From positions 1 through 37,899 of the forward strand of contig CAKRRS010000021.1 in assembly GCA_934394665.1 (NCBI GenBank): 37,899 nucleotides of DNA. Direction: 5' to 3'. Both the position numbers and the translations under genes were made by a program. This DNA is from an uncultured Acetatifactor sp. (GTDB taxonomy: Bacteria > Bacillota > Clostridia > Lachnospirales > Lachnospiraceae). Shown here in pieces: positions 9,094 to 17,973 of the stretch. The stretch's first letter is position 1; every line of letters starts with the position of its first letter. Below the pieces are notes generated by a model. The model had not been told where the DNA came from and ran no database searches. It saw only the letters and a list, made by a program, of their open reading frames with translations.

Positions 9094-9993
9094 CTATTCC
9101 TTCACACCGCCGAGAGTCAGTCCTGCCACGAAATACTTCTGTAAGAAAGGATAAATACAGATAATAGGCAGCATGGTAATAATTGTCGCCGCCGCACGCA
9201 CGGAAGTCGGTGTTACCGTTCCTGCCGCATTTTTCATTGCTTCTGCTGAAGTTCCCTGATTGGTTACAGAAGACAATAATTTCATCAATTCATACTGTAA
9301 CGTTGTCAGATCACTGCTCATACGATTGTACAGCATGGCATCGAACCAGGAGTTCCATTGTCCTACTGCCACGAACAGTGCCACCGTAGCATATACCGGC
9401 TTACACAGCGGAGAATAGATTTTCAGGAAAATGGTACTGTATCCGGCACCGTCCAGCTGTGCGGACTCTTCCAGGCTGTCAGGAATACCGTTCATGTAAG
9501 TACGGATGACCAGCATATTGAAGGCACTGACCATTCCGGGGATCACGTATACCCAGAAACTGTTGGTAAGCCCCAATCCCTTATACAGCAGGAACGTAGG
9601 GATCAGTCCGCCGTTTACATACATCGTCACGACCCAGAACAGGGAGACTTCTCTCTGGAACAGGAATCTCTTGCGGCTGACAATGAATGCAAGAATGGCA
9701 TTCGCCGCCAGTGACAACAGCGTACCGATCAGGGTTCTTGCCACCGTAATATAAGCACCGGTGATCAGGTTGTCTTTATGTAGAACCGTCGTATAGTTTT
9801 TCCAGGTAAATTTTCTCGGCCACAGATAGATTCCGCCCCGCAAGGCATCCGTACCGTCATTCAACGAAATGGCCAGAGTATTTAACACCGGATAAAGTGT
9901 CACTATCACAAACAAAATCATGATGATTGCGTTTACGATCGGAAATATTTCGATTTTTTTGGATTTGATCTTATATTGTGTATCTACTATCAT
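9094..9993 (-). CDS. Carbohydrate ABC transporter permease, LplC/YtcP type
   Basis: This 299-residue inner-membrane permease has about six membrane helices and the cytoplasmic EAA-loop signature EESAQLDGAGYSTIFLKIY near residues 180-198, which docks the ATPase. It is the second of two permeases of a CUT1-type oligosaccharide importer and follows the first by 20 bases. The C-terminal FVAGLTLGGVKE is typical of this subfamily. No ATPase gene is present in the window, so a shared MsmX-like ATPase is expected. Substrate by context is xylo-oligosaccharide. Confidence 0.92.
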   Translation of the reverse strand: MIVDTQYKIKSKKIEIFPIVNAIIMILFVIVTLYPVLNTLAISLNDGTDALRGGIYLWPRKFTWKNYTTVLHKDNLITGAYITVARTLIGTLLSLAANAILAFIVSRKRFLFQREVSLFWVVTMYVNGGLIPTFLLYKGLGLTNSFWVYVIPGMVSAFNMLVIRTYMNGIPDSLEESAQLDGAGYSTIFLKIYSPLCKPVYATVALFVAVGQWNSWFDAMLYNRMSSDLTTLQYELMKLLSSVTNQGTSAEAMKNAAGTVTPTSVRAAATIITMLPIICIYPFLQKYFVAGLTLGGVKE

Positions 9994-10013
9994 TGCATTA
10001 CCATCTCTTTCCG

Positions 10014-10970
10014 CTAGAATAGCTGTTCTTCTCCGTTATGTTTTGCGATCTGGTTCGCCAGTACGATCAGAATGATACTTACCAGACTCTTGAAGATACC
10101 GGCGGCGGTACCGATTGCATAGTCTCCCTGGCTGATACCCCATTTCAATACGTAAATATCAATCGTCTGGGAGAATTTCTGTACCAGTCCGTTTCCTAAC
10201 AGATACTGAATTTCAAATCCTGCGTTTAATACGTTACCGACATTCATCAACAGCAAAATAACGATGGTCGGCTTGATTCCCGGAAGGGTAACATATTTGA
10301 TCTTGTTCCATCTTCCCGCACCGTCTATGGCTGCTGCCTCATACAGCGAAGGGTCAATGGAAGTAATGGCCGCCAGATAAATAATGGCATTCCAGCCTGT
10401 CTCTTTCCAGACATTGGCAAATGCCACGATCGGCCAGAAATACCCCGGATGGGCAAAGAAATTGATCGGCTGACTGAGCACATGCAGATTCATCAGCACT
10501 TCGTTCACAATACCGGTACCGGACAACATATCATGTAAAATACCGGTTACAATGATCCATGACAGGAAATGCGGCAGATAAGAGATCGTCTGTACTGTCT
10601 TCTTCCCACCCTTGCTCTTGATCTCGTTCAATAAAATAGCAAATACGATTGCTGTCACAAAGGTCGCCACCAGATTGATCACGCCCATGGCCAGCGTGTT
10701 ACGGATAACGCGGAGGAATGTCACATCCGAGAATAGCATCTGAAACTTCTGCAGTCCTACAAATTTAGAATGTAAGATCCCCAGCTGTGGCTTATAGTTC
10801 TGAAACGCCATAGCCCATCCCACAAGCGGCAGATAATAAAAGATCACCCCATAGATCATCATTATTCCCGCCCAGAATAACAGCACTTTTTGTCTTTTGA
10901 TCTCTTTCCATGTGATCGGTGTTCTGGTTTGTTTTACTTTTGGTTTCGATTTTGTTCTCGTTAACGACAT
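10014..10970 (-). CDS. Carbohydrate ABC transporter permease, LplB type
   Basis: This 318-residue permease has about six membrane helices and the EAA-loop motif YEAAAIDGAGRWNKIKYVT. I chose the ATG at 10970 because a perfect AAGGAG lies seven bases upstream; the frame stays open six codons further. It pairs with the permease at 9094 and with the binding protein at 11047, the normal order for binding protein, LplB and LplC. The substrate is inferred from the adjacent Rex and beta-xylosidase genes. Confidence 0.92.
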   Translation of the reverse strand: MSLTRTKSKPKVKQTRTPITWKEIKRQKVLLFWAGIMMIYGVIFYYLPLVGWAMAFQNYKPQLGILHSKFVGLQKFQMLFSDVTFLRVIRNTLAMGVINLVATFVTAIVFAILLNEIKSKGGKKTVQTISYLPHFLSWIIVTGILHDMLSGTGIVNEVLMNLHVLSQPINFFAHPGYFWPIVAFANVWKETGWNAIIYLAAITSIDPSLYEAAAIDGAGRWNKIKYVTLPGIKPTIVILLLMNVGNVLNAGFEIQYLLGNGLVQKFSQTIDIYVLKWGISQGDYAIGTAAGIFKSLVSIILIVLANQIAKHNGEEQLF

Positions 10971-11046
10971 AGCTTCGCTCCTTAGCAAAAACGGGCAGAT
11001 GAAATTTTACTCGCATCTGCCCATTTTCAAATTTCATTTATAGTTT

Positions 11047-12753
11047 TTATTTAAACTTTGCTGCCAGCTCCATTCTGCTGTCCAGTTCTGTCTGTAATTC
11101 GCTGATAAAGTCTTCCGGCTTGCAAGCGTTGTATGCCTCCATATAGGCTGCCCATGCGCTGTCGAAATCGGCTGCCATAACTACCTGAGGCAGCTGCTCG
11201 TGCTTTACCTCACCGATCTTGGTCCATGCCATTCCGCCGGGGGTACTGGTATTGAAGTTATTGGAGAAGGACCACATAGGATACCATTCACCGGGTGCAT
11301 CATTGGTACCCAGCATCTCTACATAAGTCTCTGCGCCGTATGCCTGGAATGCTTCCTTGACATCATCATTTAATCCGTCGAAGAATTCTTTTGCCTGTCC
11401 GTCGGGCTTGTTGGCATTGATGCCGTCATCGCTGGTTCCGTTATACTGAGGGAAATAAGAATAAGAGCACATATGAGATGCCTTATACTCAGTATCGGAA
11501 GCCTGCATTCTCTGCTCCGCTGTTCTGTAGAATTCGCCGTTCTCATCTACTTCATAGTCAACACCTTCCACGCCCCAGAAACGAAGATTGTGAATATCCT
11601 GATCCAGCAGATCATTGATCAGCTTCAGTGCTCCCGGAACATCCTTACAGCTTACAGTAATTGCCAGTCCGCTTCCGGAGTTGAATGCGCCGCCGGCATT
11701 GTGCCACTGGTTCTTCACACTCTCATCAATGGTAATGGGAAGAGGAATATAATCACATCCCTGTGCATCCAGGCCTGCCTGCTTGATGGCATCTCCTGCA
11801 TTATAAGCGAAATCCCACCACTGATCGATCATGCCGAGCACACGTCCGGTAGAAAGTTTGGAAATGTACTCATCATAGGACTGTGTAAAGGATTCGGGAT
11901 CTACGATACCCTTCTGGTATTCTTCATTTAATTTTCTGAAGTATTTCACTGCGGTATCGGAAGTATTGTAATCCAATACTGTCAGGGTCTCAGGATCTAC
12001 CATACAGCTTCCGTCATTGGGATAGCCGTCCAGGAACTGCGGTGCATTCTCCAGACAGAAGTATCTCCAGTCATCGCAGAGAATGGTGTAAGGAATGTTG
12101 GCGGTTCCGTCTTCCATGGTAGGATTTGCTGCGTTGTAGCTCTCGATCAGATCAAAGTACTGATCCATGGTTCTTACTTCCGGATAGCCGGCCCATTTCA
12201 GAACTCTTGCCTGGATCCAGAATGCCTCATCATTATGTGCACATACCTTCTCTTCATTCTTAATGCAGCTGAACTGAGGGATCCAGTAAATATGGCCGTC
12301 ATCCTGACGAAGCTTTTCCCACTCCAGATCCGTGAACAGGTTCTTGATATTGGGATAATCATCCAGATAATCATCCAATGCCACCAAAGCTCCTGCTTCA
12401 TACAGCTGTGTGGTTCCAGTCTGTCCTTCAATGAAATCCGGATACTCACCGCCGGCGATCATGGTGCCGACTGCTTCATCTGCGGTCTGTCCGGTCAGCC
12501 AGGTCTCTTTTACCTTGGCTCCGACTTTCTCCGCGATCATCTGCTGCACTTCATTGTCATCATTGATTTCGGATCCCGCTACTCCAAAGAAAGCTGTGAA
12601 CTCTTTGATACCGCCTTCGTCTGCGGTGCTCTCGCTTCCTGCGCTCGTCGTACCGCCTCCGGATGTCTGGTTGCCGTCACTGCCACATCCGGTGAACAGT
12701 GCCGCTGTCATTGCTGACACGAGTAACATGCTTACAAGTCTTTTTTTGTTCAT
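11047..12753 (-). CDS. Extracellular solute-binding lipoprotein of the ABC importer
   Basis: This 568-residue protein begins with a lipoprotein signal peptide: positively charged MNKKR, a hydrophobic core and the lipobox LFTGC with Cys23 as the lipidation site. A Ser/Gly/Thr-rich linker follows. The remainder matches the LplA-like binding-protein family, large CUT1 binding proteins often found beside YesM/YesN systems. It would be anchored outside the membrane and deliver oligosaccharides to the two permeases. A close paralogue at 21924-23558 carries a nonsense codon. It has its own promoter (12783-12810) just after a strong terminator, so its expression can be separated from that of the regulators upstream. 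Confidence 0.93.
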   Translation of the reverse strand: MNKKRLVSMLLVSAMTAALFTGCGSDGNQTSGGGTTSAGSESTADEGGIKEFTAFFGVAGSEINDDNEVQQMIAEKVGAKVKETWLTGQTADEAVGTMIAGGEYPDFIEGQTGTTQLYEAGALVALDDYLDDYPNIKNLFTDLEWEKLRQDDGHIYWIPQFSCIKNEEKVCAHNDEAFWIQARVLKWAGYPEVRTMDQYFDLIESYNAANPTMEDGTANIPYTILCDDWRYFCLENAPQFLDGYPNDGSCMVDPETLTVLDYNTSDTAVKYFRKLNEEYQKGIVDPESFTQSYDEYISKLSTGRVLGMIDQWWDFAYNAGDAIKQAGLDAQGCDYIPLPITIDESVKNQWHNAGGAFNSGSGLAITVSCKDVPGALKLINDLLDQDIHNLRFWGVEGVDYEVDENGEFYRTAEQRMQASDTEYKASHMCSYSYFPQYNGTSDDGINANKPDGQAKEFFDGLNDDVKEAFQAYGAETYVEMLGTNDAPGEWYPMWSFSNNFNTSTPGGMAWTKIGEVKHEQLPQVVMAADFDSAWAAYMEAYNACKPEDFISELQTELDSRMELAAKFK

Positions 12754-12782
12754 GTTGTAACTACCTCCCTTTTGATAAGTCT

Positions 12783-12810
12783 ATTTTACCGTTTTGGGAG
12801 AGACAAACAA
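12783..12810 (-). promoter_or_regulatory. Promoter of the importer operon
   Basis: On the minus strand TTGTTT (12805-12810) and TAAAAT (12783-12788) are 16 bases apart, just downstream of the 12827-12874 terminator and about 30 bases before the binding-protein ATG, which has a GGGAGG site. It is the natural target for the YesN-type regulator, whose site would lie in or upstream of the terminator. Confidence 0.5.
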
Positions 12811-12826
12811 TCAGACTAACTATAGT

Positions 12827-12874
12827 AAAAAACAGGGTAAACTATAGGTGTCTATAATTTACCCTGTTTTTATT
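12827..12874 (-). terminator. Strong, probably bidirectional intrinsic terminator
   Basis: A long hairpin pairs AAAACAGGGTAAA with TTTACCCTGTTTT, extended by CTATA/TATAG-type pairs towards a short loop. A T-run follows on the minus strand, and a shorter T-run follows on the plus strand. It ends the sensor/regulator transcript after the stop codon at 12893 and insulates the importer operon. Confidence 0.85.
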
Positions 12875-12892
12875 ACATTTTGTTGTGAACCC

Positions 12893-14488
12893 CTAATCTC
12901 CCTGCTGCATCTTCTTGCGGAATCTCGCCGGGGTACAGCCTTTTACCTGGATAAACCGGTTCGTAAAATAATCCAGATCATGATATCCCACATCCTCTGC
13001 AATCTGTACGATCTTTTTGTCCGTACGAAGCAGTGCATCCGCCGCCTGCTCCATCCGGTAATTGTTCAGATAGTCTTTAAAGGATTGTCCGTATTTTTTC
13101 CGGAACAGCTGTCCCAGGTAGGCACTGTTGACATAGTATTTCTCACTTAAGCTCCGCAGAGTGATATTCGAAGCATAATTCTCCCGGATCTCCTTTTCCA
13201 CCATTCCCAGTATCCCTCTGGATACGTTTTTGCGAAGCTGGGAAAGGTAATCCGCATACTCACAGGCAAATCTGGTCAGATGCGCCCTGCTTCCGCGTTT
13301 CACGCCTGCCTCAAAGCTGCTCTCACTGATCACCCGAAGTATTTCTTCCTGATTCACATCATCATCCTGTTCACATGCCAGATGGATCAGCTGGAACAGC
13401 AGATAATTGATGTTTAATGTCATAGCTTCGCCGCAGATTCCGCGCTTACTCATCTCTTCGTAGAAAAATCCTACCGCTTCCCGGATCTCCATGGGGTCAT
13501 TGCGCTCTATGGCTTTCAACAGCCTGTCCAGACTTTCCTTGCACAGGATCAGTCCTTCCGGAGAGACCTGTACCTCTTCCTCATAGTAGTAAATACTCTT
13601 TTTGGCACGGAACCCCTGAAAAGACCGGAGCATACAGGTATTGCCGTAAGACTTTGCAATATTGGCGATATCCGTCACCCGTTTTCCGACCAGCATGACC
13701 ACACTTTTTTGTAAATTCGATGTGAGATATTCCAGCAGACGGTTCAGATATTTCTTCTCATCCATGTCTGCTTTTTCAAAAACATAATCAAACAAAAGCA
13801 GTCCGATGTCATAGATTTTCTCATTTACTGACACGTCAAAGACGCACAGATCCGCATCTTCTTTCAGATACTCCCTGCTGTGTTCATACAGCTGTCTCTG
13901 GAAACTGCGCATTTCCCGGTCTGTTGTTCCTTCCTCATCAAAGGAATCCTCCATTCGGATCTCCACGTATCTTACGCCGGTTCCGCATCGCATATGGTCC
14001 CGTACATATTTTACGTTCAGATCATCGTATTTTCCCTGGATCAGCGCGATCAGATGTCTTGCCAGATATGCCTGCTCCAGTTTCCGGTTTTTCTCATGAT
14101 CTGCTTTTTCCTTGCTGCGCATTACCAGTACTTTGTTCAATACTTTCAAAAGTATCTCACTGTCCACCGGTTTCAACAGATAATCTGTACAGTCATTCTG
14201 CATCGCCTGTCTGGCAAAACTAAATTCCGCATAACCGCTCAGAATCACAAAGTAAGCATCCGATATTTCCTCCTTACGGATCCGTTCCAACAGCTCAAGT
14301 CCCGTCATCTGCGGCATCTTAATGTCCGCAATGATCAGATCCACCTTTTCCCGTTCCAGAAAAGACAACGCTTCCAGTCCGTTTGATGCCGTACCCACGA
14401 TCTGAAATCCTTCCCGTTCCCAGTCCACCAAAAGCTTCAATCCCTGTAAAATAAACGGTTCATCATCCACCAATAATACTTTCAACAT
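12893..14488 (-). CDS. YesN-type response regulator with AraC output domain
   Basis: This 531-residue two-component regulator has an N-terminal receiver domain (1-120) with Asp9-Asp10 as acidic pocket, Asp55 in IIADIKMPQM as phosphoacceptor and Lys106 in LLKPVDS. A long middle region (about 130-420) is followed by an AraC-type DNA-binding domain (about 430-531, with TLRSLSEKYYVNSAYLGQLF). It starts 13 bases after the kinase gene ends, so the two are one transcription unit. The pair is the usual partner of LplABC-type importers; it most likely activates the importer promoter at 12783-12810 when a xylo-oligosaccharide signal is present. Confidence 0.93.
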   Translation of the reverse strand: MLKVLLVDDEPFILQGLKLLVDWEREGFQIVGTASNGLEALSFLEREKVDLIIADIKMPQMTGLELLERIRKEEISDAYFVILSGYAEFSFARQAMQNDCTDYLLKPVDSEILLKVLNKVLVMRSKEKADHEKNRKLEQAYLARHLIALIQGKYDDLNVKYVRDHMRCGTGVRYVEIRMEDSFDEEGTTDREMRSFQRQLYEHSREYLKEDADLCVFDVSVNEKIYDIGLLLFDYVFEKADMDEKKYLNRLLEYLTSNLQKSVVMLVGKRVTDIANIAKSYGNTCMLRSFQGFRAKKSIYYYEEEVQVSPEGLILCKESLDRLLKAIERNDPMEIREAVGFFYEEMSKRGICGEAMTLNINYLLFQLIHLACEQDDDVNQEEILRVISESSFEAGVKRGSRAHLTRFACEYADYLSQLRKNVSRGILGMVEKEIRENYASNITLRSLSEKYYVNSAYLGQLFRKKYGQSFKDYLNNYRMEQAADALLRTDKKIVQIAEDVGYHDLDYFTNRFIQVKGCTPARFRKKMQQGD

Positions 14489-14501
14489 CTGTCCTGCCCT
14501 C

Positions 14502-16259
14502 CTACACCTGATTCCATGGAATTTCTATCGTAACAGAAGTTCCAAGTCCTTCTTCTCCTTCTACGCAGAATCTTACCTGATCGTCCGTCACCATTTTCAG
14601 TCTCACACAGGCGTTAATGATTCCCACTCTTCCGCCGCCTTTCAGCATCTCTATGCTGGCATTCTGCATATTGTTCTGCAATTCCGAAAGCTTCTCTTCC
14701 GGCATACCGCTTCCGGTGTCTTCAATCTCTATATTCAGGACCTCTCCCGTTCTGCCGATCCGGACGAAGATCCATCCCGGCGCGGATTTACTCTCAATTC
14801 CGTGCACACAGGCATTTTCCACAAAAGTAACGATCGTAAGTTTCGGTATCTTGAAAGCTTCACAGTCCTCATCTACTTCGATATCATAATTCAATCGTTC
14901 TCCGAACCGGTACTTCTGAAGGACCAGATACGCTTTTACGAACTCAATCTCCTGACTGATACTTACGGAATCATTGCCCCATTCCACATACTGACGCTGC
15001 ATTACCGCCAGCTTTGCCACCATATCCGCCGTTTCATTTTCTTTTTTCAGAATACTGTGCATCCGGATACTTTCCAGCACATTAAACAGAAAATGGGGAT
15101 TGATCTGGCTGTGCAAAGCCAGAAGCTCAGCGTTTTTCCTGCCTACCAGCATCTCCTGTTCCTTGATCTTATTCTTGTACACCGTCTGGATCAATTCATT
15201 GGTGCGTTCCACCATACGGTTATAATTGCGGATCATGCTGCCGATCTCATCCCTGCCACCTTCCATATCCAGAGGCACCAGATGATCGCTGTCCACAGAT
15301 TTGAAGACCTGACTCAGCTCTGTGATCCGTTTGGTAAAAGAACGGTTAAATATCTGCATAAACCAGAACGGAAACAGCACATTTACCGCAAGCAGCAGTA
15401 AAATCATCGGTGATTCGTTACGAATACTGGTCAGGACACTGTCCGGTGCACGTTTCACATATATAGTAAGCTCCGTACCATACAAGCTTAAGGGATGTAC
15501 ATAGGCTTTCTTCTCCGTTCCGTCCAGTGTCTGGAAATCACTGCCGTAACTGCCATAGTTGCCATTGGAGAGAAGGATCCGGTTCCCGTCACAGATCAGT
15601 ACCTCATTGTCATAATTCATGTTTTTGAGAGTACGGACGATGCTGCTGTAATCAAATTCGATTTTCAGATATTTTTCCGTATCCGCATCATAGAAATCCA
15701 GTCTCTGCAGATAAATGATGCGGCGCTCTCTGGTGATTCTGGAGCTGCTGTCATCATAGACAAAAAATACCCCCTTGCTCTTCTTCTGTTCATTCAGCAG
15801 GCGATAGCTCTCCGTTTCACGGATCTTGTCTATCGTGTTGACTCTGCCGCCGTTTACAACGGTGTCGTTATCCGTATACAGGGTGACGATCATCCCGTTC
15901 ATTCCCAATGCATTTTCCAGCAGGGTCCGGTTCATGAAATCCTGATACGACGCCACATATTCCGCAGAATTTGTGTATTTTTGGGATAAAAACGTATCAA
16001 AATCGCGGTTGGTATAAATACTGTTGGCGATCTCACCGGCATTCCCGATCATGTTACCCAGACTGTATTCCACAGCACTCGCGATGTTTGCCATCTCGTG
16101 CTCTTTCCGCTCCCTGTCGAACTTCGTAATGGTGATACCTACCACACTGTCCGTAATGATCAGGGGAATCAGTACACAGACAACATAAAATATATAGAAC
16201 TTTTTCTTGATGGTAAAATTATCCATCCACCGGTCCAGCTTATACAGAAGCTTCCCCAT
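14502..16259 (-). CDS. YesM-type sensor histidine kinase
   Basis: This 585-residue membrane kinase has a first membrane helix at about 21-44, an extracellular sensing region of about 230 residues, a second helix at about 284-305, a HAMP segment, and a His_kinase domain with the phosphorylation motif HSQINPHFLFN, where His389 is the site. A C-terminal HATPase domain contains the N-box ENACVHGIE and the glycine box IEDTGSGMPEE. I chose the ATG at 16259 because GGAGGAGAGGG lies immediately upstream; an open extension of 20 codons has no such site. It probably senses extracellular sugar, directly or through the binding protein, and phosphorylates the regulator encoded next. Confidence 0.92.
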   Translation of the reverse strand: MGKLLYKLDRWMDNFTIKKKFYIFYVVCVLIPLIITDSVVGITITKFDRERKEHEMANIASAVEYSLGNMIGNAGEIANSIYTNRDFDTFLSQKYTNSAEYVASYQDFMNRTLLENALGMNGMIVTLYTDNDTVVNGGRVNTIDKIRETESYRLLNEQKKSKGVFFVYDDSSSRITRERRIIYLQRLDFYDADTEKYLKIEFDYSSIVRTLKNMNYDNEVLICDGNRILLSNGNYGSYGSDFQTLDGTEKKAYVHPLSLYGTELTIYVKRAPDSVLTSIRNESPMILLLLAVNVLFPFWFMQIFNRSFTKRITELSQVFKSVDSDHLVPLDMEGGRDEIGSMIRNYNRMVERTNELIQTVYKNKIKEQEMLVGRKNAELLALHSQINPHFLFNVLESIRMHSILKKENETADMVAKLAVMQRQYVEWGNDSVSISQEIEFVKAYLVLQKYRFGERLNYDIEVDEDCEAFKIPKLTIVTFVENACVHGIESKSAPGWIFVRIGRTGEVLNIEIEDTGSGMPEEKLSELQNNMQNASIEMLKGGGRVGIINACVRLKMVTDDQVRFCVEGEEGLGTSVTIEIPWNQV

Positions 16260-16345
16260 GCGTCCCTCTCCTCCAATGTAAGCAAAGAGCAGACAAATCC
16301 CCTGCCTGCTCTTTCCCATAATGCATCTTTGCCACTCTTATTTTA

Positions 16346-16374
16346 ATTATAAATTATCCGTACTCTGTGCGCAA
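16346..16374 (-). promoter_or_regulatory. Promoter of the sensor kinase/regulator pair
   Basis: On the minus strand TTGCGC (16369-16374) and a perfect TATAAT (16346-16351) are 17 bases apart in the gap after the GH43 gene. The transcript leader would be about 80 bases to the ATG at 16259. The regulators can therefore be made without transcription of the upstream esterase/GH43 genes. Confidence 0.6.
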
Positions 16375-16393
16375 TGCGTTTTTATAACGTATT

Positions 16394-17953
16394 TTATACT
16401 GCATTTTGTACGAACCAGGCAAAATCCGCATAATTATTACTTTCCGTACCGTTGCCGGAAGCATACATTCCCACGGTGCAGCCAACGAATCCGCCTGCCT
16501 CCTCGGTCGTATACGGCAGCAGGCTGATCTGCTCCGCGGCAAGGATTCTCTTTTCCCCGGAAGCAATCCAGATATTTGCCTTCTGCCTGTCACACTGTAA
16601 CCGGATACGGAAAAATTTTTCTCCGTCTTCCACCGGCTTTTCGGCAAGAATCTTTTCTTCTCCGTGAATGCAGGATGTCACCACGAAACAGTTCTGTGCA
16701 TCTGTTTTCCGGATTTCCATGCGCAGATGATTTTCATGGTTCTGATACAATACCATACCGGCTGTCTCGCTTTCCTGCTTCGGGGTAAATTCAAACCCGG
16801 TCTCTGCGTAAAAGCTGTAACTCTTCTGGCGGATTCCAAAATAGGCACAATGATTACGGTCTGCGATTTTCTCTTTCACGGTATATAATCTGAGCTTTCC
16901 CGGTCTGTGTGTCAGAGAATAGGTTGTTTTCTTCCGCTGCTCTATACATACCAGACGCTTATCCAGAGTCTGATCAAAGAACTGCAGATAATCCGAAGTA
17001 CTAACCTCTTCAGAGAACCGGTACTCCGGCAGAGGAATCTCCAGCGTATCTTCCAGGTGTCCCACGCCCTCCGCGATCACAGGCCAGCCATCCTCCCATA
17101 TCACTTTTGCGAGGAACGTCTCTCTGCCCATGCTGCTGTGACCGGCGCAGGGTCTGGACGCCAGCATCACCACATACCAGTTGCCGTGCCCGTCATCCAC
17201 CAGATCTCCGTGTCCGGCATATCTCACCGGGTAATTTTTCCCAAGATTTCTATGGGTAAAAATGGGATTCCTGGGGCAGCCTTCAAACCATCGGAACAAC
17301 TCCTTACTTCTCGCTACGCTGATACTGTGCTCCGGTCCGGTTCCCCCTTCCGCATGCATCAGATAATAATAGCCGTCGATCTTATAGAGATGCGGTCCTT
17401 CCGGCCAGATGACATCCTTTACCGCACCCTTCCAGATTGCCATGCTCTCTCCCACAAGCTTCATTGTCCCAAGATCCAGTTCCTGCACCCAGATCTCCCA
17501 GTCACCGTTGTAGCGGACACCTTCCGGGTTCGGTCTGGTTCCGCAATAGTAACATTTTCCGTCATCATCGAAAAACAGGCTGGGATCGATCCCCGGTGCC
17601 GCATCCCCGAGATAATACGGATCCGACCATGGCCCCGCCGGATCTTTGGCAGTTACGATAAAATTACCACCGTAGCTTACATTGGTAGTGATCATATAAA
17701 ACAGTCCGTCATGATAGCGGATTGTCGGTGCATAGATACCTTCCGAAATCTCGCTTCCTTCTACCGGAAGCTGCTTAGGGCTTTCCAAAATATTGCTGAT
17801 CTGCTCCCAATGCGCCAGATCTCTGCTGTGGAATACCGGTACCCCCGGTCCGTACACGAAGCTGGAATTGACGATATAATAATCCTCCCCTACCCTGCAG
17901 ATAGATGGATCAGGATAAAATCCGGGTAAAATAGGGTTCTTTGCTATAACCAT
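16394..17953 (-). CDS. Glycoside hydrolase family 43, beta-xylosidase type
   Basis: This 519-residue enzyme has an N-terminal five-bladed beta-propeller (1-310) with the three GH43 acids: Asp15 in GFYPDPSICR as base, Asp123 in GIDPSLFFDDDG as pKa modulator and Glu185 in WPEGPHLYKI as acid. The C-terminal 200 residues form the beta-sandwich domain of the XynB-like GH43 subfamilies. The reaction is release of xylose, or possibly arabinose, from xylo-oligosaccharides. No signal peptide is visible, so it is cytoplasmic. I chose the ATG at 17953, preceded by GAGG, rather than a TTG 11 codons upstream that overlaps the end of the SGNH gene. The stop of that gene is only 20 bases upstream, so they are co-transcribed. 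Confidence 0.9.
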   Translation of the reverse strand: MVIAKNPILPGFYPDPSICRVGEDYYIVNSSFVYGPGVPVFHSRDLAHWEQISNILESPKQLPVEGSEISEGIYAPTIRYHDGLFYMITTNVSYGGNFIVTAKDPAGPWSDPYYLGDAAPGIDPSLFFDDDGKCYYCGTRPNPEGVRYNGDWEIWVQELDLGTMKLVGESMAIWKGAVKDVIWPEGPHLYKIDGYYYLMHAEGGTGPEHSISVARSKELFRWFEGCPRNPIFTHRNLGKNYPVRYAGHGDLVDDGHGNWYVVMLASRPCAGHSSMGRETFLAKVIWEDGWPVIAEGVGHLEDTLEIPLPEYRFSEEVSTSDYLQFFDQTLDKRLVCIEQRKKTTYSLTHRPGKLRLYTVKEKIADRNHCAYFGIRQKSYSFYAETGFEFTPKQESETAGMVLYQNHENHLRMEIRKTDAQNCFVVTSCIHGEEKILAEKPVEDGEKFFRIRLQCDRQKANIWIASGEKRILAAEQISLLPYTTEEAGGFVGCTVGMYASGNGTESNNYADFAWFVQNAV

Positions 17954-17973
17954 TCTGTTGTCCTCACTTGCCT

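Noticed and set aside
16907..17929. 340-codon plus-strand frame antisense to the GH43 gene
   Set aside because: GH43 catalytic motifs on the minus strand are unambiguous; the opposite frame has no recognisable domain or ribosome site.
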